A DNA stretch of 64,000 nt, from contig JAZOOJ010000015.1 in assembly GCA_045655005.1 (NCBI GenBank), positions 1 to 64,000 on the forward strand. The letters are read 5' to 3'. Every line of letters starts with the position of its first letter. The stretch's first letter is position 1. The notes beneath the pieces are model-generated. The model saw only the letters and a list, made by a program, of their open reading frames with translations. It did no database searches and was not told the DNA's origin. The DNA is from UMGS1908 sp045655005 (GTDB lineage Bacteria; Bacillota; Clostridia; Christensenellales; UBA1242). Both the position numbers and the translations under genes were made by a program. This document shows positions 23,851-32,541 of this stretch, piece by piece.

Positions 23851-25185
23851 ATGTTTAAAAAAATGATTTTGCCAATCAGTGTTGCATTTGTTTTGATAAT
23901 TTCTGCAATCGTGGGCAGTATTTTGATATTAAATAATGAAAATAAATATGGGAATAATGGCGGTGGTGATAATCCTACAACAAATATAGGTTCTCAAAAT
24001 AATGGCCAAAATTCAACAACTCCGGTACATATACACAAATTTGATCAAGAACCAATTTATACTGTTGAAGGAGAGATTGCATATATAACATATGCGTGCA
24101 GCAATGGGTGTGAAGAAAGGTCAGAAAGAAAGGCGGTTTCTAATGCTGTAATAGCAACACCTACAACAGTGCAAGATGTTTTAGACGGTGATATTAACAA
24201 TAAAATTGTTGTCTTAAATGAAGGTGTTTATGAATATCTTGAATTAAGACCATCTCTTGCAAATGTTCAAAAGATTAGCGTTGATAAAAATGGCGGAAGT
24301 GAATTTGGTGAGCCAATATATATTCGTGCGGGTGGAAATTTTAGAGATATAGCAGAGATAGTAGAAAATCAAAAAACCTATAACTATTTATATGAGACAA
24401 CATTTGAGAACATTACAATTGTTGGTGTTGATGGGACGGTTTTAAGAAATAGATTTGATGCTGTTTCGGGTGTGGTAGATTACACAAATCTGCGTGCAGA
24501 AGACCCAATTCGAAATCTTGAATACAATGAAACAGGCTGGAAGCACACGGTTAAATTAACAATAAAAAATCTTAAATTACTAAATTTAAAATTTAATGGT
24601 ATTGGTGCTACAATTAATATTGCTTACAGTGAAAATGATTACTCATATTATGATAGAATTTCAATCGAGAATTGCAGGTTTACAACTCTTTACCAAGAAA
24701 GGCTTGTTGGAAGCCCTGCAATAAGAGTCGATAATGCTAAAAATGTAGATATTGTAGAAAATATAGTGGTTGGACATTATTATGGTATTTATACAACAAA
24801 TGTTTTTAATTTAGACTGCGAAAAAAACACAATAAAGCAAACGAATAGCAATGCAATAGTTTTGCAATCTGGGTTTTCAGAAGAATATTTAATGGGTAAA
24901 ATTAATATTGTTTCAAATCACATAGAAGATGTCTATGGGCAAAATAATGCGGGTGATAGGGCAATACTAATTAAAAACGGAAACCATTGTACAATTTTAA
25001 TAAAAGACAATACTTTTGTAAATGCGACCAATTCATTATCTCAAGTTATAAAGGTATTTTCGCTAACAAATTCACTGTTTAGTGTAATAAATAATAATTA
25101 TTATGAAACACTTTTATCAGAGGGTAAGGCAATTGATAATATCACAAATTCAGGATTAGCAAGTTTTGAAATCGTAGTTTATTAA
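23851..25185 (+). CDS. secreted/anchored right-handed beta-helix-like protein
   Basis: A 444-aa exported protein. An N-terminal hydrophobic anchor (about 7-27) is followed by a Gly/Asn/Thr linker, then a small HxH...C...C module (HIHKFDQEPIYTVEG, ACSNGCEERSE). A long repetitive beta region (about 105-444) has spaced I-x-I-x-x-N/D steps typical of pectate-lyase-like parallel beta-helices. No catalytic residues were recognised, so carbohydrate binding or cleavage is only a possibility. Confidence 0.7.
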   Translation: MFKKMILPISVAFVLIISAIVGSILILNNENKYGNNGGGDNPTTNIGSQNNGQNSTTPVHIHKFDQEPIYTVEGEIAYITYACSNGCEERSERKAVSNAVIATPTTVQDVLDGDINNKIVVLNEGVYEYLELRPSLANVQKISVDKNGGSEFGEPIYIRAGGNFRDIAEIVENQKTYNYLYETTFENITIVGVDGTVLRNRFDAVSGVVDYTNLRAEDPIRNLEYNETGWKHTVKLTIKNLKLLNLKFNGIGATINIAYSENDYSYYDRISIENCRFTTLYQERLVGSPAIRVDNAKNVDIVENIVVGHYYGIYTTNVFNLDCEKNTIKQTNSNAIVLQSGFSEEYLMGKINIVSNHIEDVYGQNNAGDRAILIKNGNHCTILIKDNTFVNATNSLSQVIKVFSLTNSLFSVINNNYYETLLSEGKAIDNITNSGLASFEIVVY

Positions 25186-25219
25186 AAAAATCCAACAGTA
25201 AATTTCTGTTGGATTTTTT
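25185..25219. terminator. bidirectional terminator between convergent genes
   Basis: Fourteen-base-pair stem AAAAAATCCAACAG / CTGTTGGATTTTTT between the stops at 25185 (plus) and 25222 (minus). Confidence 0.88.
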
Positions 25220-25221
25220 TG

Positions 25222-25857
25222 TTATATAATATTTTCGCTTGCGTTTGTTGAAGAATGCGTTTGAATAAATTCTTTGTAAAATTCAATGATTCGCTTTTGC
25301 TCATCGGGTGTTTTATGTGAAAAGTGTTTTGGATTTTCAACGAAATCACCCAGCGCCATATTGAAATGCCCTGCGACAAAGAATGATGGAATAATTCTTA
25401 CGTTTGCACCTTTGCTTGATGTTTTTGGCGTTATATCTCCGTGTGTGGTGGTTGGAAATCCGTATTCATCGGTACTTTGGGTTGGCGGTTCTTGATATCC
25501 GAATACGCAAAAATCTTTATAGGAATCTTCGATGTTTGCTGGTTTGTCAAATGCTTCAAGAATCTCCTTGGGTATATTTACAAGTACTGGACTTTGTGGA
25601 AGAACTTCAAAAGTTGGAGCTTCGAGTGTTGATAAGTGGTACATGGTTGCTTTAAAGTTATTATCAAGATTGATATTCCCATTTTCGTCCATAAATCTAC
25701 GGGCTTTTTTCCCGTAAGGGCTGTGTGATACCATAAGTCCATTTAGTTCTATCTTAGGAGAAGTTTCTTCACGATGAGAGTCGTGAACACCTATCCAACA
25801 GCCGATATTATTTGTATAATATTCTTCTAATTTTTCATTAATTTCTTGAAGTTCCAT
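25222..25857 (-). CDS. hypothetical protein
   Basis: A 211-aa soluble protein of mixed composition (IGCWIGVHDSHREETSP near the start; a Pro/Thr-rich stretch about 125-145). No family, signal or membrane segment recognised. It is divergent from the T-box-controlled aspS. Confidence 0.65.
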   Translation of the reverse strand: MELQEINEKLEEYYTNNIGCWIGVHDSHREETSPKIELNGLMVSHSPYGKKARRFMDENGNINLDNNFKATMYHLSTLEAPTFEVLPQSPVLVNIPKEILEAFDKPANIEDSYKDFCVFGYQEPPTQSTDEYGFPTTTHGDITPKTSSKGANVRIIPSFFVAGHFNMALGDFVENPKHFSHKTPDEQKRIIEFYKEFIQTHSSTNASENII

Positions 25858-25930
25858 ATGTGGGTCTCCTCTTTATTTGTTATTATAATATTAACATATA
25901 TCAATTGAGACCACAACTTATTTTTTATTC

Positions 25931-25959
25931 TTGACAAATAATTTAATTTATCATATACT
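25931..25959 (+). promoter_or_regulatory. aspS promoter
   Basis: TTGACA (25931-25936), 17-bp spacer, TATACT (25954-25959), placing the transcript start near 25965, exactly at the base of T-box stem I. Confidence 0.82.
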
Positions 25960-25963
25960 ATAT

Positions 25964-26139
25964 TTAGATGTTGACGAAAAAGGCAGAGATAATCTTTGCG
26001 TGACACCTTTTTTAGAGTCTAAAAACAATTCAAAACAAAAACCAAAGTGGCTGAAAGTTTTTCAGCAAGTTAGGTGGCACCACGGATAAGTAAGTTATTC
26101 GTCCTAATGCATTAAATATGCACTAGGACGATTTTTTTG
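25964..26139 (+). promoter_or_regulatory. T-box riboswitch (Asp-type, compact stem I) controlling aspS
   Basis: tRNA-sensing transcription attenuator. Stem I spans 25964-26022: base TTAGA/TCTAA, then AAAAAGG (25977-25983) paired with CCTTTTT (26006-26012), capped by CAGAG-ATAAT-CTTTG. The 3' bulge holds GAC (26002-26004) followed by A, a fitting Asp specifier. Stem III is GCTGAAA/TTTCAGC (26050-26066). The antiterminator has TAGG (26071-26074), the bulge TGGCACC (26075-26081), ACGGATAA/TTATTCGT and CCTA. TGGC matches a tRNA with discriminator G73, as in tRNA-Asp. The competing terminator is CGTCCTA/TAGGACG (26100-26130) plus a T run. Stem I is far shorter than the canonical form; I could not draw the AG bulge or distal loops. 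Confidence 0.9.
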
Positions 26140-26168
26140 TTCTAGTGTGAAATTAAAAGGAGAAGAAA

Positions 26169-27452
26169 ATGACAACACAAATTTCAAAATTAGAAGTTGG
26201 GCGTGTTTGCGTTCAAGGTATGATTGAAACAATCAGAGACAAAAAGAGTATGCAATTCATTGTACTAAAAGACTTTTCTGGTAAGGTGCAGGTTACAGTA
26301 GACAAGACAGCGCATCCAGAAGTTGGCGAAGTTTTTTCACATTTAATTACAGGGGCAACTGTAAAGGTGGAAGGAGAACTTGTAAAATCTGAGTATGTTA
26401 AACTCGGCGGTCAAGAAATTTTGGCAGACGGAGTAGAAGTTACAAGTACAGCTGAAGCAAATCCTATTGCGGAAGATAGCGATATTGATAGCAGATTGAA
26501 TTATAGATGGCTTGACCTTAGAGTAGATAAAAATCTTTTGATATTTAAAGTTCAAAGCGAATTTACAAATGCGATGAAGCAGTTTTTACTTGATAAAGAT
26601 TTTACAGAAATTCATACACCTAAATTTATTGCAACAGCGTCTGAATCAGGTTCAGAGGTTTTTGAAGTTAAGTATTTTGATACAAAAGCTTATCTTGCCC
26701 AAAGCCCACAATTTTATAAGCAAATGGCTATGGCGGGTGGCTTAGGTAGAATCTTTGAATGTGCTCCATCTTTCAGAGCAGAAAAATCACACACAAGAAA
26801 ACACGCAACAGAGTTTACAAGTTTTGACTTGGAATTTTCAAATATTGAATCGTATGATGATGTTATGAAGATGGAAGAGGAAATGCTTGAGTATGCCTTG
26901 CGTAAGGTGAGTGAAAAGTATGGCGAACAAATTAAAGAGGCCTTTGGGATAGAGGTTGTTGTTCCAAGTCTTCCTTTCCCAAGAATGGCATTGGCTGATA
27001 TTTATAGTGAACTTGAAACAAGGTATGGGTATACTGTACCAGAGTGCGAAAAAGACGACTTAACAACCGAGGCTGAGAAATTATGTAGGCAACTTGCAAT
27101 GGATATGTATGGACACGAATTTTTGTTTGTTACACATTTTGGTGCAAGAAAAAGACCTTTCTATCACATGAGAAAGGACGGGATTTTGCAAGGGTATGAC
27201 TTAATTTGGAAGGGTGTAGAAATAACTTCTGGGGCGCAAAGAGAGCACAGATATGATGTGTTAAAGCAAACAGCCGAAGAATATGGTCTTGGTAAAGATG
27301 TAGAGTTCTATTTGCAGTTCTTTAAATATGGTTGCCCACCACATGGTGGATTTGCAATTGGAATTGACAGAGCAACAATGAATCTTCTTGAGCTTGCAAG
27401 CCTTAAAGAAGCAATGTTCTTATTCCGTGGTCCAGACAGATTGACACCATAA
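26169..27452 (+). CDS. aspS: aspartyl-tRNA synthetase, archaeal/short type
   Basis: Class II AspRS of the ~430-aa archaeal type (427 aa, no bacterial GAD insertion). An N-terminal OB-fold anticodon domain (about 1-100) is followed by the catalytic core with motif 2 FRAEKSHTRKH, the flipping-loop region ESGSEVFEVKYF and motif 3 GIDRATMNLL. The class often includes non-discriminating enzymes that also charge tRNA-Asn; a separate AsnRS is encoded 3.5 kb downstream, so strict Asp use is plausible but not provable here. AGGAGA precedes the ATG, and the T-box controls it. Its last 25 bases recur at 29541. Confidence 0.95.
   Translation: MTTQISKLEVGRVCVQGMIETIRDKKSMQFIVLKDFSGKVQVTVDKTAHPEVGEVFSHLITGATVKVEGELVKSEYVKLGGQEILADGVEVTSTAEANPIAEDSDIDSRLNYRWLDLRVDKNLLIFKVQSEFTNAMKQFLLDKDFTEIHTPKFIATASESGSEVFEVKYFDTKAYLAQSPQFYKQMAMAGGLGRIFECAPSFRAEKSHTRKHATEFTSFDLEFSNIESYDDVMKMEEEMLEYALRKVSEKYGEQIKEAFGIEVVVPSLPFPRMALADIYSELETRYGYTVPECEKDDLTTEAEKLCRQLAMDMYGHEFLFVTHFGARKRPFYHMRKDGILQGYDLIWKGVEITSGAQREHRYDVLKQTAEEYGLGKDVEFYLQFFKYGCPPHGGFAIGIDRATMNLLELASLKEAMFLFRGPDRLTP
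27428..27452 (+). repeat. direct repeat copy 1 (aspS 3' end)
   Basis: Last 25 bases of aspS including its TAA stop. The same 25 bases recur at 29541-29565 with one difference (G to A, silent in the aspS frame). The two copies bracket a two-gene segment. Confidence 0.85.
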
Positions 27453-27541
27453 CACAATAAATACTATTTATTAATTATGGCAATTAATTAAAGATTGATG
27501 TAAATATATTTGTAACAAAATAAATGAAAGGGGTATAAGTG

Positions 27542-27730
27542 ATGAATTTAAACATAAATGATGGAAACAGTGGCGAGTTTTCTAATATTAAAGAATTAGA
27601 TGATTGGATTGATTTCTTACAGAAAAATCCGAACGAAATAGATAATCTAATGTTTGACGAGTTGGAAATGTTGACGCAATATTTAAAGGCACGCAATAAT
27701 TACATTAAAAGGATGGTGGGAAATGTTTGA
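27542..27730 (+). CDS. small acidic protein, first gene of the aspS-linked cassette
   Basis: A 62-aa acidic helical protein (IKELDDWIDFLQKNPNEIDN in the middle). No family known. The ATG at 27542 follows AAAGGGG; a GTG is the codon immediately before. Its 3' end overlaps the next gene by 8 bases, so the two are probably made together, possibly as a small partner of the large protein. Confidence 0.65.
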   Translation: MNLNINDGNSGEFSNIKELDDWIDFLQKNPNEIDNLMFDELEMLTQYLKARNNYIKRMVGNV

Positions 27731-29507
27731 TGATGAAGAACGAGATGAGGCTCTAAGAACAGCTTATAGTTACATTAAAAAAGGGGATTATGATAATCTT
27801 GCTAAACTTTTTAAAACAAACCCTTACCTTATTAGTAGGAAAAGAAAAGGTGACTTTTTAAAGAAAGGGAAATTTTCAACAAAATCAAAAGCATCAATGT
27901 TGTGCTTAGAAAGGCTTTTTGAATCATGGTGGGAAGAGGCGGTGGCGACTCTCGATTTCGAAATGATTGACAATTTTAACAATCCTATTAATCCAAAGGG
28001 CGTTGATGCAAGGCGTGATGAATTTTATGCAAATCCAGATATGTCGTCATTGCCAGATGGTTGGTGGAGGCGTGCACCTATGGGGAATAGAATGCTTGTG
28101 CACTTACATGGATCTCCCAAGATAGACTATTTTGTGCGTCAAATAGAGAAGAAAGACCTTAATGTTCAACTTTTTATCCTAGAGTTGGAAAGGTTGAATG
28201 TAACAAATGAAGAGAGGTTTAATATTTTTAAGAGTGCAGATTTTTTCTATTCTTGGATTCATTTTTTCAATACAATAGAATTTGAGCCAATGCTTATAGG
28301 GTTATTGGAAACAATGGATAGTTCTGACAAGAAAACACTAATAACACGTTTTGCTACCGGCTTGTCGCATCCTTATTATTTATCGTGTTTTGTAAATCTC
28401 TCGGGTTTATCTTCACAAGAAATTTATTCGGCATTAACACAAGACGGAAATGTTAGCAATAGAATTAAAACTTACGTGGATGATTATTCAAAAAAGTATC
28501 AATGGCTAGATGAAGGTGGGCAATTGATAAATTATTTTCAGATGGGAAATGGTTTAATAAAATCCAAAAACGATTATTGCTTAGTTTTAGATTTATATAT
28601 CAAAGAACATTTATCTGTATCAAAATTTTGCAAAAAATATAGGATTGATAACATTGAGGGCTTTGAACAGGCCATAGAGCGAAGATGTTTAGATGATCCA
28701 GAATTTAAAAAAAGTTCAGAAGCAATGCGTAAGAATGTTGCAACAAATTATTATCATTCGACAACGAACTTAATCATACAAAGTATAAAAAGTGAAGAGT
28801 ATTTTGCAAAAGCTTTAAACTCTGGTGGGTTTAGGTCACCAAACACTATAAGTAGGATTCTTCAAATTTGTGACAGCATGAGAGAGAATCAGGAAATAAA
28901 TCTTAGAGAAAAGTTTCTGCGTAGAGTTATAACGTATTTTTTAAAAAGACTTAATAGCTACAAAGATTATAGTGCTGATCCTTCCGATATTGCAAAAATG
29001 TTAACACGAAATGAAGTAGAGTTTCTTCGTGATCAAGAAGATTCTGTTATACTAAAATATGGCACGTTTGGAGATGAGATTGATGAAACCGAAAAACTTG
29101 TAAAAGTTTTGCGCGGTGCAAATTATCCACAAGACCAATTTTATAAGGCTGTATCCAACAGAAAAGATCCTCGATCAATAGCACATAGGTTTATGGCATA
29201 CAACAATAGGTTTAGGTCTTCAGCATATTTCAAAAATAAACATTTATTATTAGTAGAAGGAAATGAGTTTGAAGTTACGCGTGATGATGTAAATAAAGCT
29301 CTTTCTGTTGCATCTACGCTTGGGCTATTCCCGTCAGTAAGAGTAATTGAACTTTGTATTAAGGCAATAAAACAAGATGAGAATGCATTTTTTGACGAAG
29401 CATATCTTGCTATGAAAAAAAAGAAAGAAGAATTTATAACATTATTAAGCGAAGCTAAGTCGTTAGAAGAATATATAAGCGTTATTGATAATAGCCGAGA
29501 AGAGTAG
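27723..29507 (+). CDS. large helical protein of unknown function, cassette gene 2
   Basis: A 594-aa soluble, mostly alpha-helical protein with many basic and acidic residues. No enzyme motif or membrane segment is visible. About residues 290-320 contain LSVSKFCKKYRIDNIEGFEQ, which resembles a helix-turn-helix of the kind in transposase or sigma-like domains; this is a weak resemblance. It lies between the two copies of the aspS 3' end and has no adjacent recombinase. It ends 33 bases before repeat copy 2. Confidence 0.75.
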   Translation: MFDDEERDEALRTAYSYIKKGDYDNLAKLFKTNPYLISRKRKGDFLKKGKFSTKSKASMLCLERLFESWWEEAVATLDFEMIDNFNNPINPKGVDARRDEFYANPDMSSLPDGWWRRAPMGNRMLVHLHGSPKIDYFVRQIEKKDLNVQLFILELERLNVTNEERFNIFKSADFFYSWIHFFNTIEFEPMLIGLLETMDSSDKKTLITRFATGLSHPYYLSCFVNLSGLSSQEIYSALTQDGNVSNRIKTYVDDYSKKYQWLDEGGQLINYFQMGNGLIKSKNDYCLVLDLYIKEHLSVSKFCKKYRIDNIEGFEQAIERRCLDDPEFKKSSEAMRKNVATNYYHSTTNLIIQSIKSEEYFAKALNSGGFRSPNTISRILQICDSMRENQEINLREKFLRRVITYFLKRLNSYKDYSADPSDIAKMLTRNEVEFLRDQEDSVILKYGTFGDEIDETEKLVKVLRGANYPQDQFYKAVSNRKDPRSIAHRFMAYNNRFRSSAYFKNKHLLLVEGNEFEVTRDDVNKALSVASTLGLFPSVRVIELCIKAIKQDENAFFDEAYLAMKKKKEEFITLLSEAKSLEEYISVIDNSREE

Positions 29508-29540
29508 TTTTAAAGTTTTATATGTCAATGGTTGGCAATT

Positions 29541-29565
29541 TGGTCCAGACAGATTAACACCATAA
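29541..29565 (+). repeat. direct repeat copy 2 (orphan aspS 3' end)
   Basis: Twenty-four of 25 bases identical to the aspS 3' end, including the TAA, but no further aspS sequence precedes it. It is followed by a strong terminator that was plausibly the original aspS terminator. Confidence 0.85.
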
Positions 29566-29580
29566 TTTTAATAAAAGTAA

Positions 29581-29626
29581 AAAAGAGATTTTCAATTGGG
29601 CAAAACCCAAAGGCAAAATCTCTTTT
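29581..29626. terminator. terminator after the aspS-linked cassette
   Basis: Outer stem AAAAGAGATTTT / AAAATCTCTTTT enclosing an inner TTGGG-CAAAA-CCCAA hairpin; T/A-rich on both sides. Confidence 0.8.
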
Positions 29627-29669
29627 AAATTTATTTTAAATAATATTTGCGAGTTAATCGTATAATGTT

Positions 29670-30785
29670 TTAACCTTGATTTGATTGTTGCATTACTTCA
29701 TTGTAAATTTCATCTACAATAGACTGCATTTTTGCAAGGTGGTCAAGCATATCTTCGGCAAGGGCTAATTGATTTTTTGCCCTGACTAAGTTGTGCTCAG
29801 GATATTCGGTTTTAAAATAATTGTCACCATCAAGGTAGTCGGTTAGAAATCTTGAACCACATTCAAGAGTTAGTGTCACTGCACTTAGGGCAAGAGTGTT
29901 CTTTTCTTCTTCGGTTATGGCTGGCGCAACTTGTGAAAGGAAGCCTGTTGCGAATGCACGAAATTTATTTAAGTCGATTTTTACCTTGCTAGTGTCAGGT
30001 TCGTCTTCTGCTGTGGTGGTTGCACAAAAACGAATCGCATCGCCGAAATCGTGCCCAATAAGCCCTGGCATTATTGTGTCTAAGTCGATTACGCATAGAC
30101 GCTCTTGCGTCTTTTCATCAAATAATACATTATTGCACTTTGTGTCATTGTGGGTGACTCTAAGTGGAAGTTTTCCAGCTTCTGCCATATTGGTCATATG
30201 TGTTGCCAGTAATTCATATTTTAAGTACTTTGCGACGATTGGTTTAATGTCGTCAAGTCTGCCAACGGGGTTTTCAAGGACCTTTCCTTTTAGAGCGTTA
30301 AATCGGCTTCTAGTGTTATGAAAGTTTGGAATGGTTTCATAAAGAGTTTCGCTTGGATAGTCTGCAAGTAGACATTGAAATTCACCAAAAGCTTTGCCTG
30401 TTTCTTCTAAGACGCTGGTGCTGTTTGTTGTGTTAAAGGTTATTGATTCGTTAACAAAGTCGTACATTCTCCAATAGTCGCCGGCTTCGTCGATTGTGTA
30501 AAATTCGCCCGAAATGCTTGGCAAAAAGTGTAGAACTTTTCTGGTTGGGTCAATCCCTTGGCTTTCCAATTTGTCAGAGATGAAAGATGTTACACTTGCA
30601 ATATTCTCCATAACTTCATCCGGCTTTTTGAAGACGTATTGGTTAATTTTTTGTAACACATACTCTTTGCCATCGTCTGTTTTGATGTAACAGGTTGTGT
30701 TAATGTGGCCACTTTTGAAATGTTTAAACTCTATAATTTCATTGGTGATGCCAAATCTGTTTAGTAAGTCATAAATTCTTTGCAT
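29670..30785 (-). CDS. aminoglycoside-phosphotransferase-fold kinase, NahK-like
   Basis: A 371-aa small-molecule kinase. N-terminal substrate/ATP lobe (FKSGHINTTCYIKTDDGKEYVLQKIN), catalytic loop THNDTKCNNVLFD (about 213-225) and metal site CVIDLDTIMPG followed by DFGDAIR. This pattern fits N-acetylhexosamine 1-kinase (NahK) and relatives, which phosphorylate GlcNAc/GalNAc at C1 in the lacto-N-biose pathway. No pathway partners are nearby, so the substrate is inferred. It is transcribed separately from asnS. Confidence 0.8.
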   Translation of the reverse strand: MQRIYDLLNRFGITNEIIEFKHFKSGHINTTCYIKTDDGKEYVLQKINQYVFKKPDEVMENIASVTSFISDKLESQGIDPTRKVLHFLPSISGEFYTIDEAGDYWRMYDFVNESITFNTTNSTSVLEETGKAFGEFQCLLADYPSETLYETIPNFHNTRSRFNALKGKVLENPVGRLDDIKPIVAKYLKYELLATHMTNMAEAGKLPLRVTHNDTKCNNVLFDEKTQERLCVIDLDTIMPGLIGHDFGDAIRFCATTTAEDEPDTSKVKIDLNKFRAFATGFLSQVAPAITEEEKNTLALSAVTLTLECGSRFLTDYLDGDNYFKTEYPEHNLVRAKNQLALAEDMLDHLAKMQSIVDEIYNEVMQQSNQG

Positions 30786-30812
30786 TATAGTTCTCCTTTG
30801 TGTATTATATTT

Positions 30813-30842
30813 ATTTTACATTATTGTTGGTACTTTCGTCAA
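30813..30842 (-). promoter_or_regulatory. promoter of the NahK-like gene
   Basis: On minus: TTGACG (complement of 30837-30842), 18-bp spacer, TAAAAT (complement of 30813-30818). Confidence 0.6.
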
Positions 30843-30875
30843 GATGTCGGATAAAATTCTGACAACTAAAAAACA

Positions 30876-30906
30876 AAAAGACATCTTTGTCAAAAAGATG
30901 TCTTTT
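30876..30906 (-). terminator. asnS terminator
   Basis: Thirteen-base-pair stem AAAAGACATCTTT / AAAGATGTCTTTT with a 5-base loop downstream of the asnS stop; U-rich on minus. Confidence 0.8.
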
Positions 30907-30918
30907 ATTATTTGATTA

Positions 30919-32304
30919 TTAGCCTTGGATTGAACCGACGGTTCTTGGGAAAATTTCAACGTCACGGATGTTTGAAACTCCGGTTAGATACATAATAAGT
31001 CTTTCAAATCCTAAGCCGTAGCCAGCGTGAACATTTGTGCCAAATCTTCTTGTGTCAAGATACCAAGAGTAATCGGCTTCGTTTAGTCCAAGTTCGTTAA
31101 TTCTTTGTACAAGTTTATCATAGCGTTCTTCTCTTTGGCTTCCACCAATAAGTTCACCAATTCCTGGAACAAGTAAGTCAACAGCTCCAACAGTTTTTCC
31201 GTCGTCGTTTTGACGCATATAGAAGGCCTTGATGTCTTTTGGATAGTTCTTTAAAAATACTGGTTTTTTAAATACTTCTTCTGTGATATATCTTTCGTGT
31301 TCGCTTTGAAGGTCGATTCCCCAAGAAACAGGGAATTCAAAGCGGTCTTTTACCTTTTCTAATATTTCAATTGCTTCGGTATAGTCAAGGCGTACAAAAT
31401 CGTTATTTACAATTGAATTAAGTCTTTCAATAAGTCCGGTGTCAACGAATTGATTTAAAAATGCAATCTCATCAGAACATTCGGTCATAACGTAGTTAAT
31501 TACATATTTAATCATTTCTTCTTCGTTGTCCATAAGTCCGTTAATATCACAGAAACAAATTTCTGGCTCCATCATCCAAAACTCTGCGGCGTGGCGAGTT
31601 GTGTTTGAGTTTTCTGCACGGAAGGTTGGACCAAAGGTGTATGTTTTACCAAATGCGTGGGTGATTGTTTCTTCGTGAAGTTGACCTGAAACAGTTAGGG
31701 CAACTTTTTTACCAAAGAAATCTTTTGAATAATCAACTTTTCCACTTTCTGCTACACGGTCAAGGTCAAGTGTTGTAACTTGGAACATTTCGCCAGCACC
31801 TTCGCAGTCATTGGCGGTTATAATTGGGGTGTGCACATACACAAAGTTTCTGTCATTAAAGAATTTGTGTATTGCAAATGATGCAACAGAACGGATTCTG
31901 AATACAGCATTAAACAAATTACTTCTTGGTCTGATTGTTGGAATGGTTCTTAAAAATTCAACGGTGTGATGCTTTTTTTGAAGTGGATAATCTGACGCAC
32001 TTTCGCCAAGCACGGTGATTTCTTCTGCATTAATTTCAAATGGTTGTTTTGCTTCTGGTGTTACAATAAGTTTGCCTGTAACGCAAAATGAAGCACCAAC
32101 AATTTGTTTTACTACTTCATCATAGTTCGAAACCTTGTCACGCTCAATGACAACTTGTACGCACTTAAAGGCGCCGTCATTAAGTGAAAGGAATGCGATG
32201 TTTTTTGAATCACGAATAGTTCTTGCCCAACCGCAAATGGTAACTTGGTTTTGGTCATAATTTTTGTAAGTTTTAAATAAATCTCTTATTTCAATTCTTT
32301 TCAT
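30919..32304 (-). CDS. asnS: asparaginyl-tRNA synthetase
   Basis: Class II AsnRS (461 aa). OB-fold N-terminus (QVTICGWARTIRDSKNIAFLSLNDG), catalytic core with FRAENSNTTRHAAEFWMMEPE as motif 2 and GLGFERLIMYLTG as motif 3. The ATG at 32304 has AAAGGA upstream; the frame is open a further 23 codons without a ribosome binding site. A consensus promoter precedes it, with no T-box, unlike aspS. Confidence 0.96.
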   Translation of the reverse strand: MKRIEIRDLFKTYKNYDQNQVTICGWARTIRDSKNIAFLSLNDGAFKCVQVVIERDKVSNYDEVVKQIVGASFCVTGKLIVTPEAKQPFEINAEEITVLGESASDYPLQKKHHTVEFLRTIPTIRPRSNLFNAVFRIRSVASFAIHKFFNDRNFVYVHTPIITANDCEGAGEMFQVTTLDLDRVAESGKVDYSKDFFGKKVALTVSGQLHEETITHAFGKTYTFGPTFRAENSNTTRHAAEFWMMEPEICFCDINGLMDNEEEMIKYVINYVMTECSDEIAFLNQFVDTGLIERLNSIVNNDFVRLDYTEAIEILEKVKDRFEFPVSWGIDLQSEHERYITEEVFKKPVFLKNYPKDIKAFYMRQNDDGKTVGAVDLLVPGIGELIGGSQREERYDKLVQRINELGLNEADYSWYLDTRRFGTNVHAGYGLGFERLIMYLTGVSNIRDVEIFPRTVGSIQG

Positions 32305-32344
32305 AGTGTTTCCTTTATTAATGAATAATATAAGTATAGTAAAA

Positions 32345-32373
32345 ATTATACGCTTTAACTTTAAAATTGTCAA
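32345..32373 (-). promoter_or_regulatory. asnS promoter
   Basis: On minus: TTGACA (complement of 32368-32373), 17-bp spacer, TATAAT (complement of 32345-32350). Confidence 0.82.
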
Positions 32374-32461
32374 TTACATTAAGATATTTAATGGTGCAAT
32401 AATTTGTATTTAATGATTAGATTATGGGAATAATATCCAATGGGAAGAGACTTTTTGTTGT

Positions 32462-32490
32462 TTGACAAGATATACAAAATATGTTATAAT
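32462..32490 (+). promoter_or_regulatory. promoter of the 32542 gene
   Basis: TTGACA (32462-32467), 17-bp spacer, TATAAT (32485-32490): a full consensus match. Confidence 0.85.
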
Positions 32491-32541
32491 GCTTATGTTG
32501 AACTAGTTTTGTCGGACGCAAAATACTTCTAAGGAGAATAT

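Noticed and set aside
26169..27452. Deciding whether AspRS is discriminating from its anticodon-domain residues
   Set aside because: The position corresponding to the archaeal W/H switch appears to be Glu in GMIETI, which matches neither known state, so the call would be a guess.
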